From Bordetella sp. (GTDB taxonomy: Bacteria > Pseudomonadota > Alphaproteobacteria > Caulobacterales > Caulobacteraceae): a stretch of DNA of 62,502 nucleotides. This document shows, piece by piece, positions 53,343 through 62,502 of this stretch. A program made the translations under genes and the position numbers. Within the stretch, counting starts at the first letter, position 1. Each line of letters opens with the position of its first letter. The notes beneath the pieces are model-generated. The model had not been told where the DNA came from and ran no database searches. It worked only from the letters and a program-made list of their open reading frames with translations. The DNA lies in contig JAFKFS010000031.1 in assembly GCA_017308115.1 (NCBI GenBank), forward strand, positions 1-62,502, in the 5' to 3' direction.

Positions 53343-55181
53343 TCAATAGGCCAGGGCGTTGCCGTCCTTGCGCATTTCGGTCGCCGCGCCGTAGGTCCAG
53401 CGGCCCTGTTCGTTGATCTGCTTCATGACGTTTTGATAGCCGCCGAAGCCGCCGTCGGGCGGGCCGAGGTCCCAGCCCATCGCCGTCAGCTGCCGCTTGG
53501 TCGCTTCGGGCACGCCGGATTCGAGGTGCAGCTTGCCGACGCCCTCGGCGGGCTGGCCGGTCGGCTCGGACGAGCCGTAGTGCTGCCAGCGCGGGCTGTC
53601 GCCGGCCTCCTGCGGGTCGAGGCCGTAATCGACCATGTTGATGATGATCTGGGCCTGGCCCTGCGGCTGCATCCCGCCGCCCATGACGCCATAGGCCAGC
53701 CAGGGCTCTCCATCCTTGCAGGCGAAGCCGGGAATGATGGTGTGGAAGGGGCGCTTGCCCGGCGCATAGACGTTCGGATGGCCGTCGCTCAGGGCGAACA
53801 GTTCGCCGCGGTTCTGGAACATGAAGCCCAGGGTGCGGCCGTCCGGGCCGTCGGCGACCAGACCGCCGCCCATGCCGCGATAGTTGGACTGGATCCAGCT
53901 GACCATCATCCCGTCGCTGTCGGCGACGCTGAAATAGGTGGTGTCGCCCTGCGTCGGGGCGTCGCCGGGGAAGACGCGGTCCATGACGCGGTTCGGGTTG
54001 ATCAGTCTCGCCCGTTCGGCCGCGTATGGCTTGGAGTTCAGCCAGGCGGTCGGGGTCTTGGCGAAGCGTTCGTCGGCGAAGTAGCGGGCGCGGTCCTCGA
54101 AGGCCAGGCGCTTGGCCTCGGCCTGGACGTGGATCGAGGCGGCGGACTGGAAGCCCATGGCCTTCAGGTCGAACTGTTCGCAGATGTTCAGGATCTGATT
54201 GGTCGACAGCCCCTGGGTGTTCGGGCCCAGCGAATAGACCTCGACCCCGCGATAGGTGGTCATCAGCGGCTCGACCCATTCGGTGCGGTGGGCGGCCAGG
54301 TCGGCGCGGGTCATCCAGCCGCCGATGCGCTTGAAGTAACGCTCGATATGGTCGGCGATCACCCCGTCATAGAAGGCGTCGCGGCCGCCCTCGGCGATCA
54401 GGCGGTAGGTGCGGCCCAGGTCGGGGTTGGCGAAGACCTCGCCCGTCTTCGGCGTGCGGCCGCCGGTCAGCCAGACCTTCTTGCGGTTGTCGTTCTCCTC
54501 GATCGTCGCGGCGGCGCGGTCGAACCCGGCCATGTTGCGCTCGAGGTAGTAGGCCACGACCTGGGGCACGGGCACGCCCTGTTCGCACAGCTCGGCGACC
54601 GGCAGCAGGACGTCCTTCCACGGCAGCTTGCCGTAGCGCTGGTGAGCGCTCCACCAGGCGTCGACCGCGCCGGGGACGTTGACGGTCACGGCGCCGTAGC
54701 GGGGCAGGTAGCCGTCGGGCCCGGCCTTGGACCGCGCGGTCGCCAGCGACAGGCCGCGCGGGCTGGGGCCCGAGCCGTTGAAGCCGACCACCTTCTTCTG
54801 CGCCGGGTCCCACATCAGGCAGAAGGCGTCGCCGCCGATGCCGTTGGCGGTCGGCTCCAGGAAGCCCAGGGCGGCGTTTATGGCGATGGCGGCGTCGATG
54901 GCCGAGCCGCCGCGCCTGAGGGTGTCCAGGCCGATCAGGGTGGCCGCCGGGTGGGCGGTGGCGGCGGCGCCGTTGGCGCCCCAGACGGTCGAGCGGCCGA
55001 CGAATCGCGGCCCGGTGATGCGGTCGCCGATGCCGACTCCGGCATAGGGATCGGACGCGGGCGTCGGCTGGACGGGGGCCGCAGGAGCGGAGGGGGCGGC
55101 GGCGGACGCCTGCCGGGCGTCGGCGGCTCCGGCCATCAGGGCTCCGGCCGGCAGGGCGGACAGAAAGGTGCGGCGATGCAT
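53343..55181 (-). CDS. ggt: Gamma-glutamyltransferase
   Basis: N-terminal-nucleophile enzyme of 612 aa that cleaves glutathione and transfers gamma-glutamyl groups in the periplasm. MHRRTFLSALPAGALMAGAA is a probable Tat-type signal (RRTFL). The catalytic Thr that starts the small subunit after self-cleavage is in PTQGDTTYFSVADSDGM near residue 412. Substrate-binding features are NGIGGDAFCLMWD near residue 115 and GVMGGGMQPQGQAQIIINMV near residue 505. The gene is followed by the ChaN-like gene. Confidence 0.93.
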   Translation of the reverse strand: MHRRTFLSALPAGALMAGAADARQASAAAPSAPAAPVQPTPASDPYAGVGIGDRITGPRFVGRSTVWGANGAAATAHPAATLIGLDTLRRGGSAIDAAIAINAALGFLEPTANGIGGDAFCLMWDPAQKKVVGFNGSGPSPRGLSLATARSKAGPDGYLPRYGAVTVNVPGAVDAWWSAHQRYGKLPWKDVLLPVAELCEQGVPVPQVVAYYLERNMAGFDRAAATIEENDNRKKVWLTGGRTPKTGEVFANPDLGRTYRLIAEGGRDAFYDGVIADHIERYFKRIGGWMTRADLAAHRTEWVEPLMTTYRGVEVYSLGPNTQGLSTNQILNICEQFDLKAMGFQSAASIHVQAEAKRLAFEDRARYFADERFAKTPTAWLNSKPYAAERARLINPNRVMDRVFPGDAPTQGDTTYFSVADSDGMMVSWIQSNYRGMGGGLVADGPDGRTLGFMFQNRGELFALSDGHPNVYAPGKRPFHTIIPGFACKDGEPWLAYGVMGGGMQPQGQAQIIINMVDYGLDPQEAGDSPRWQHYGSSEPTGQPAEGVGKLHLESGVPEATKRQLTAMGWDLGPPDGGFGGYQNVMKQINEQGRWTYGAATEMRKDGNALAY

Positions 55182-55340
55182 GGCGTGACTCCCCCGAGAA
55201 CTGAGGACGGCATCAAGGACCGTGAGCGGGCCGGGCGCAAGCGGGCGACGGCGCTCAGGGGCCGAATTCCAGCAAGGAAAACGGCATATTCACATGATCT
55301 TCGGCCGTCCTGCGCCTTGGTCGGGGCGACGCCGGCCAAG

Positions 55341-55370
55341 AAAAAGGGCCGCTCCCGAAGGAACGGCCCT
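55341..55370 (-). terminator. Intrinsic terminator after exbD
   Basis: On the minus strand: AGGGCCGTTCC-TTCG-GGAGCGGCCCT followed by TTTTT. A UUCG-type tetraloop, GC-rich stem and T-tract make this a textbook terminator 25 bp after the exbD stop. Confidence 0.92.
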
Positions 55371-55394
55371 GATTCATGAGAGCGGACGAAAGTC

Positions 55395-55841
<447 letters not shown>

Positions 55842-56037
55842 TACGCCCTCGTCTCCATCAAGGCCCGCACCCTCCGGCGGGCCACACTGAAAGTCTGGCT
55901 CGTCTCTTGGCGTCCCGAAGCGGGCTTGTAAAGCCGTCGAATGCGAGGAAATGACGCCGCCGGGGGAATAAGATTGCGAATTCGGCGCAGGGCCGCCCTG
56001 GCCGCGATCAATTCAGCCCCGTTTTCAAACCCCGCGT

Positions 56038-56652
56038 TCAGCCCCGAGCCAGTTTGAGGAATCGCTCGGCCAGCGCCGGGTCGTCCTTGAAGGCGCCGGT
56101 GAAACGGGTGGTGATGGTCGAGACGTGGCGGTGATGCACGCCGCGCGTCGTCATGCACTGGTGCGCCGCATCGACCATGACGGCCACGCCGCGCGGCTGC
56201 AGGTGCGATTCGATGGCGTCGATGACGTCGTTGGTCAGGGTTTCCTGATTCTGGAGGCGGCGGGCGAAGATCTCGACCACGCGCGCCAGCTTGGAGATGC
56301 CCACCACCTTCTCGCCCGGCAGATAGGCGACGTAGGCCTTGCCCAGGAAGGGGGCCAGGTGGTGCTCGCAGTGGCTCTCCACCTCGATGTCGCGCAGGAT
56401 GACCATGTCGTCATAGCCGGTCACGTCCTCGAAGGTGCGGCTCAGCTCCTTGCCCGCGTCGGCGTCATAGCCGTCGAACCATTCGCCATAGGCGTCGACC
56501 ACCCGCTTGGGCGTGTCGATCAGGCCGGGGCGGTCCGGGTTGTCGCCGGCCCAGGCGATCAGGGTGCGCACGGCCTCCAGAGCCTGTTCGCGGCTGGGAC
56601 GCTGGGGCGCCTCATTGGCGACGAGGACGGGCTTGGCGGGGGTGCTGCTCAT
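56038..56652 (-). CDS. folE: GTP cyclohydrolase I
   Basis: Homodecameric enzyme that opens GTP to dihydroneopterin triphosphate, the first step of folate and pterin synthesis. It has 204 aa. Motifs include GLIDTPKRVVDAYGEWFDGY near residue 43, zinc ligands in VESHCEHHLAPFLGKAYVAY near residue 92, ISKLARVVEIFARRLQNQET near residue 118 and AHQCMTTRGVHHRHVSTITT near residue 163. All catalytic His/Cys residues appear present. It is divergent from cysS with a 140-bp shared control region. Confidence 0.96.
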   Translation of the reverse strand: MSSTPAKPVLVANEAPQRPSREQALEAVRTLIAWAGDNPDRPGLIDTPKRVVDAYGEWFDGYDADAGKELSRTFEDVTGYDDMVILRDIEVESHCEHHLAPFLGKAYVAYLPGEKVVGISKLARVVEIFARRLQNQETLTNDVIDAIESHLQPRGVAVMVDAAHQCMTTRGVHHRHVSTITTRFTGAFKDDPALAERFLKLARG

Positions 56653-56792
56653 GAAACGATCCGGCGGCGGCGAGAACGCCTGTTCAGAATACGAATATAT
56701 ATGGACTTGGGGGCGGGGCCCTGACTGTCTATCAGGCCGCTATATGGGACACCCTGTCCGTCCCGCAAGAAAACTCGCAAAAGACCCGACCA

Positions 56793-58244
<1,452 letters not shown>

Positions 58245-58248
58245 TTTT

Positions 58249-58412
58249 CCTTCTCCCCTTGTGGGAGAAGGTGGCCCGTCAGGGCCGGATGAGGGGTGTC
58301 GGCGCGACGGCTCTCGTGCCGAGGATCGGGCGCCTTTTGGATTGGATGGGAGGCGTTCACACCCCTCATCCGCCAGGCTCCGCCTGCCACCTTCTCCCAC
58401 AAGGGGAGAAGG
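58249..58412. repeat. Intergenic palindromic repeat, family A copy 3
   Basis: The left arm CCTTCTCCCCTTGTGGGAGA runs on to GGATGAGGGGTGTC; the right arm CACCCCTCATCCGCCAGGCT continues CCGCCTGCCACCTTCTCCCA and ends GGGGAGAAGG. It is the third copy of the unit at 1927-2094. It fills the gap between the convergent cysS and transglycosylase stops. Confidence 0.92.
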
Positions 58413-58415
58413 ACG

Positions 58416-59702
58416 CTACCTCGCTCTTCTGATCAACTCATCCGCCAGGACGTCCGTCAGATAGCCGTCCGCCGTGCGGCCGTTAGCCTGCTGCCAGCGG
58501 CGCAGGGCGGCGCGGGTGTTGGCGCCGATGACGCCGTCGACGCCCTGGGTGTCGAAGCCCATGCGGGTCAGGGCCTGCTGGGCGCCGACGCGCTGATCCC
58601 GCGTCAGGGGGCCGTCGTTGGGCCAGGCGGCCTTCAGGGCGGGCTTGCCCGCCACCCCGTCGGCGATCATGCCGATGGCGAGCGCATAGCTGACCGAGTT
58701 GTTGTAGCGGCGGATGACGTAGTGGTTGGGCAGGGCCAGGAAGGCCGGCCCCTTGGCGCCCTGAGGCAGCAGGATGGCCGCCCCCTCGGCCGCCTCGGCG
58801 CTGTTGGGCGAGGAGCCGTCGGCCAGGCGCACCCCGCGCGCGGCCCACCAGGCCCAGGGGTGTTTCGGCCCCTCGGCCTCGGCGTAGTCGAAGTTGGAGG
58901 GCAGGACGACCTCATAGGCCCAGCCCTGGCCGCGCTTCCAGCCCGCCTGGGCCAGCAGATTCGCGGCCGAGGCCAGGGCGTCGGCGTCCGAGCCCCAGAT
59001 ATCGACCTTGCCGTCGCCGTTCTGGTCGACGCCCAGCTTCAGATAGTTGTCGGGCATGAACTGGGTCTGGCCCATGGCGCCGGCCCAGCTGCCCTTGAGC
59101 CCCGCGCGGTCGCGCTTGCCGGTCACCACGATGTCCAGGGCGTATTTCAGCTGCTCCTCGGCCCAGGCGCGGCGGCGGCCGTCATAGGCCAGGGTCGCCA
59201 GGGAGCGGATGACGTCGAAGTCGCCCTGGACCTGGCCGAAGGCGCTTTCCTGGGCCCAGACGCCCAGCAGGATCTCGGTCGGCACCCCGTACTTCTGGGT
59301 CACGTCCCACGGCACGCGGTCGACGCGCTGGCGGGCCATGGCGATTCGCGCGGGGGTGGTGGCGTTCTGGATGTAGATCCCGGCGGGGCGCGAGAACTCC
59401 GGCTGGTTGCGGTCCAGGCGGATGACGCTGGGGTTGGGCGTCACGTTTTCCAGTTCGCGGGCGTAGTCCCATTTGCGGGCGCCGCCGTGGCGATCAAGGA
59501 AGCTCTGCTTCCAGGCGTCGAAGCTGGCGTGGTCGTAGGCGTCGCTGAGGTCCGGCTGGGTCGGCGCAGGCGTGGGCGCCGGGGTCGCCGGGGCAGGCTC
59601 GACCACGGGCGGCGGCGCGGGCTGGGGCTGGGGCGGCGTGGGGACCAGGGGCGCGCAGGCGGCGACCGAACCCAACAGCAGAAGACGATAGGCGATACGC
59701 AT
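58416..59702 (-). CDS. Lytic murein transglycosylase with C-terminal peptidoglycan-binding domain
   Basis: Predicted MltB-type enzyme cleaving peptidoglycan with anhydro-muramic acid formation, 428 aa. The lipoprotein-type signal MRIAYRLLLLGSVAACAPL is followed by a Pro-rich linker to residue 45. The catalytic domain (55-340) has GVPTEILLGVWAQESAFGQV near residue 140, the catalytic Glu, and GSWAGAMGQTQFMPDNYLKL near residue 205. The final 60 residues (MGFDTQGVDGVIGANTRAAL) form a PG_binding_1 domain. The start at 59702 (ATG) or 59708 (GTG) cannot be decided by ribosome site. Confidence 0.92.
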   Translation of the reverse strand: MRIAYRLLLLGSVAACAPLVPTPPQPQPAPPPVVEPAPATPAPTPAPTQPDLSDAYDHASFDAWKQSFLDRHGGARKWDYARELENVTPNPSVIRLDRNQPEFSRPAGIYIQNATTPARIAMARQRVDRVPWDVTQKYGVPTEILLGVWAQESAFGQVQGDFDVIRSLATLAYDGRRRAWAEEQLKYALDIVVTGKRDRAGLKGSWAGAMGQTQFMPDNYLKLGVDQNGDGKVDIWGSDADALASAANLLAQAGWKRGQGWAYEVVLPSNFDYAEAEGPKHPWAWWAARGVRLADGSSPNSAEAAEGAAILLPQGAKGPAFLALPNHYVIRRYNNSVSYALAIGMIADGVAGKPALKAAWPNDGPLTRDQRVGAQQALTRMGFDTQGVDGVIGANTRAALRRWQQANGRTADGYLTDVLADELIRRAR

Positions 59703-59853
59703 GGACACAGGCTAACGCCCCCGAATTCCTCGACCAATCACAAGCGCGCGAAGGCGGGATCAGTTTCTGTGATAAGGGTGAAGGCGCCGTTAACCTTTCT
59801 TGGAAGTCGGCGATTAAGAGAGGGCGGTTTACATGTCCGCGTTCCCTGAGCAC

Positions 59854-59930
59854 GGCCTGGTGGCGGAGGGGCGACGCGTCGGACGTGCATGTCCGAAGAC
59901 CCTCCGTTCGACTCGGAGGCCAGGCCTCCA
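59854..59930 (+). tRNA. tRNA-Cys (GCA), atypical anticodon and T stems
   Basis: Acceptor GGCCTGG (59854-59860) pairs with CCAGGCC (59920-59926), then the discriminator T typical of tRNA-Cys and an encoded CCA. The D arm is GCG-GAGGGGCGA-CGC and the T loop TTCGACT. The anticodon arm reads TCGGAC-GTGCAT-GTCCGA: GCA follows T33, but the stem can be 6 bp with a 6-nt loop, and position 37 is T instead of a purine. The T stem also has an extra pair. Total length is 77 nt against the usual ~74. It is either a divergent functional tRNA or a degenerate copy. Confidence 0.65.
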
Positions 59931-60057
59931 GCGGATTCCCCCCGCGGAATGTTGACGAAAGGCGAAGGCCTCTCTATACGACCGCCTCCGCCGCAGGCTC
60001 GCCCGCGGCTCTTTTGTTTTACCCGCCCTCACGGGCCTCCAACCGGGACGTCCGACC

Positions 60058-60183
60058 ATGAAGGTCCGTAGCTCGCTGAAGTCGCTGAAGGGTCGCCACC
60101 GCGACTGCAAGATCGTTCGCCGCAAGGGCGTTCTGTACGTCATCAACAAGACCGACCCGCGCTTCAAGGCCAAGCAAGGCTGA
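60058..60183 (+). CDS. rpmJ: Ribosomal protein bL36
   Basis: A 41-aa protein of the 50S subunit: [20 protein letters not shown], then [20 protein letters not shown] and G. It is the zinc-independent (C-minus) form with only one Cys, as usual in alphaproteobacteria. It is preceded by a Pro/Arg-free leader region and followed by a strong terminator, so it is likely monocistronic. Confidence 0.95.
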   Translation: MKVRSSLKSLKGRHRDCKIVRRKGVLYVINKTDPRFKAKQG

Positions 60184-60262
60184 TCCGGCGCCGCCGGCGC
60201 GCCCCGCCTGCTGCAGGCGAGGCGCGCGCCGACCGTCGGTGGATGGGACGACTATCCACAGG

Positions 60263-60289
60263 AGCCGCGGGCCTTGTCCGCGGCTTTTT
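60263..60289 (+). terminator. Intrinsic terminator after rpmJ
   Basis: AGCCGCGG-GCCTTGT-CCGCGGCT followed by TTTTC. An 8-bp GC-rich stem with a T-tract, about 80 bp after the rpmJ stop. Confidence 0.88.
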
Positions 60290-60342
60290 CGCGTCCGGCG
60301 TTGAGCATGGGCTCGCGCCTGACTAGTGATTCTTTCCAAGTC

Positions 60343-60412
60343 GCCCTGACGGCCTTCGGCCTGCTTGAGGGCGTGTTTTCCTGCCCTGACGGCCGCTGGC
60401 CTGTTTCAGGGC
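60343..60412 (+). promoter_or_regulatory. Two tandem similar hairpins in the gapR leader
   Basis: GCCCTGACGGCC-TTC-GGCCTGCTTGAGGGC (60343-60372, followed by GTGTTTTCC) and GCCCTGACGGCC-GCT-GGCCTGTTTCAGGGC (60383-60412) are near-duplicate stem-loops 40 bp apart, ending 30 bp before the gapR start. The first resembles a weak terminator. Tandem copies suggest leader RNA structure or a site affecting gapR expression. Confidence 0.6.
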
Positions 60413-60442
60413 GCAGCCTGATTTGAGTTCTGGAGTTCAGTC

Positions 60443-60715
60443 ATGGACGACGCTTCCTTCGACGCCAGCCCCGACGTCCTGACCGCCACGGCCCAGGGCC
60501 GCCTGCGCTCCATCATCGAGCGCCTGGAGCGCCTCGAAGAGGACAAGCAGGCCGTGATGACCGACATGAAGGAGGTCTTCGCCGAGGCCAAGGGCGAGGG
60601 CTACGACGTCAAGGTGCTGCGCAAGGTCATCCGCATCCGCAAGCAGGACAAGGCCAAGCGCCAGGAGGAGGAGGCGATTCTCGACCTCTACCTCTCGGCC
60701 CTCGGCGAGGTCTGA
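60443..60715 (+). CDS. gapR: GapR, nucleoid-associated DNA-binding protein (DUF2312)
   Basis: A 90-aa, highly helical protein: TAQGRLRSIIERLERLEEDK, then VFAEAKGEGYDVKVLRKVIR and IRKQDKAKRQEEEAILDLYL. This matches Caulobacter GapR closely. GapR encircles overtwisted DNA ahead of forks and polymerases and stimulates type II topoisomerases; it is important for growth in Caulobacter. The ATG at 60443 follows GGAG about 7 nt upstream. Two tandem hairpins lie in its leader. A TTG-started small gene follows. Confidence 0.95.
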   Translation: MDDASFDASPDVLTATAQGRLRSIIERLERLEEDKQAVMTDMKEVFAEAKGEGYDVKVLRKVIRIRKQDKAKRQEEEAILDLYLSALGEV

Positions 60716-60725
60716 GGCGACCGGC

Positions 60726-61121
60726 TTGAAGCGCACGCCGATCGACCGATCGAAAGGCGCCCTGCGCTCAAGCAGCCCGAAGGGCGGCGGCGTCGCTAGA
60801 AAGAAGCCTGCGCCGTCTCCCTGGGATCAGCAGAGGGAGGCGGCCAAACGCGCGGCGCTCAACGCCCTGAAACGCGCCCGCCGCTCGGCAGAGAAGGCGG
60901 GCGTTTCCCTGTCTGAATGGGAGGGCGAGTTCCTCGATTCGGTGGGCGAGCGAATCCAGACCCACGGCCGCGCCTTCGCCGACCCGGAAAAGGGCGCGCC
61001 GGGCCAGGCCCTGTCGGCCATGCAGGGCCGCAAGCTGAAGGAGATCGCGGCCAAGGCCAAAGGCGAGCCGCGCCGCGCGGGGCGCCGCGGCCTCGGGCGC
61101 GAAGCGAAGGAGGACGGGTGA
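60726..61121 (+). CDS. Small basic hypothetical protein
   Basis: A 131-aa, strongly basic protein: KRTPIDRSKGALRSSSPKGG, then EAAKRAALNALKRARRSAEK and AGVSLSEWEGEFLDSVGERI. The start is probably TTG at 60726, 10 nt after the gapR stop, with GAGG upstream, which suggests co-expression with gapR. The central helix and C-terminal helix are Arg/Lys-rich, so nucleic-acid binding is possible. No family is recognised. Confidence 0.6.
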   Translation: MKRTPIDRSKGALRSSSPKGGGVARKKPAPSPWDQQREAAKRAALNALKRARRSAEKAGVSLSEWEGEFLDSVGERIQTHGRAFADPEKGAPGQALSAMQGRKLKEIAAKAKGEPRRAGRRGLGREAKEDG

Positions 61122-61252
61122 GGGCGAACAGGCCCTTCGTCCCGACCCGGCCTGGCCCAGCTCGGCCAAGCCCGATCTGTCGCCGCAACCGTCCATTCCA
61201 CGAAGCGTTGCCCTGTTGGTCCGGCCGTGACCGGAAAGCAGGGAGCAAGATC

Positions 61253-61447
61253 ATGACGCGCGTCGCGCCCGCCGTCCTTCTGACGATGAGCCTGGCCCTG
61301 ACGGCCTGCGGAGACCGGCGCAGCGCCGCGCCCGAGGCCTCGTCGGAGGCCACTCAGGATTTCGAAGGCAAGCCGGTCGCCTCGGAGTACGCCGTCACGC
61401 CGAAGCCGCAGGAGAAGCAGGCGCCTCCGGCCGAACCCGGGGCGTGA
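61253..61447 (+). CDS. Small predicted lipoprotein
   Basis: A 64-aa protein. MTRVAPAVLLTMSLALTAC is a lipoprotein signal with Cys at 19. The mature part is short, Glu/Pro/Ala-rich and probably disordered. GGGAG lies 7 nt upstream of the ATG. No partner is evident; it is not overlapped by neighbours. Function unknown. Confidence 0.7.
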   Translation: MTRVAPAVLLTMSLALTACGDRRSAAPEASSEATQDFEGKPVASEYAVTPKPQEKQAPPAEPGA

Positions 61448-61557
61448 TCGGGCCGAGCGCAGCCGAGGCGGTCCGAAGCGGCCTTCTTTCCCCGGCGCGC
61501 GATAGTCGCGCCATGGGAGCGTTTCAGGCCCCGGCGGCGGGCCGAATCTCCCTGGCT

Positions 61558-62502
<945 letters not shown>

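Noticed and set aside
56674-56685. GAAC-N4-GTTC palindrome between folE and cysS, resembling a LexA box
   Set aside because: Alphaproteobacterial LexA sites are normally GTTC-N7-GTTC, and folE/cysS are not SOS genes; a chance 8-bp palindrome is more likely.

Overview
The window is GC-rich and gene-dense and reads as chromosome of an alphaproteobacterium of the order Caulobacterales, most likely a Brevundimonas-like member. The main pointers are a GapR (DUF2312) gene close to a TacA-like sigma-54 activator, the ZauP-ZapA cell-division pair next to 6S RNA and 5-formyl-THF cyclo-ligase, a F1Fo-ATPase zeta inhibitor, and a PmbA-CysQ-DUF4170 cluster. This is inference from gene content; no 16S gene is present.

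Layout. 1-31.8 kb is core chromosome: partial cstA, purT, transketolase, zauP-zapA, ssrS, cyclo-ligase and ymdB, then purine genes on the minus strand (purL, purQ, purS-purC, purB) mixed with small lipoproteins, two 2OG-Fe(II) oxygenases, a PEBP, a cyclopropane synthase and a fasciclin lipoprotein. Next comes a lipid A block (lpxK, waaA, a frameshifted DUF374 acyltransferase, an MsbA-like exporter, and a divergent CtpA-like phosphatase), then pmbA-cysQ-DUF4170.

31,868-44,760 is the most unusual part: a 12,893-bp element with perfect 24-bp terminal inverted repeats, flanked by an 8-bp direct repeat CGAAGCGA. It encodes an IS1595-type transposase fused to a C-terminal GIY-YIG nuclease-like domain. 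The cargo comprises a DUF6471 protein, a seven-gene overlapping operon (small unknown proteins, a TraR/DksA-type zinc finger, a spermidine-synthase-like protein, a GT4 glycosyltransferase), a SulP transporter-UspA-Rieske-less oxygenase operon, a cold-shock-like protein, a membrane protein, and one small wHTH-like gene just inside each end. Two similar structured-RNA candidates lie in its right part. The element seems to have landed inside an intergenic palindromic repeat.

44.8-62.5 kb is core again: MAPEG protein, M14 carboxypeptidase, chemoreceptor, ubiD, XRE regulator, aldo/keto reductase, a ChaN/EreA-like protein, gamma-glutamyltransferase, exbD, folE, cysS, a lytic transglycosylase, an atypical tRNA-Cys, rpmJ, gapR, two small proteins and the C-terminal part of a sigma-54 activator.

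Three near-identical ~165-bp intergenic palindromic repeats, plus variants, punctuate the core regions. Many genes overlap by 1-4 nt (ATGA, GTGA, TTGA), which helped fix starts; several starts are GTG or TTG.
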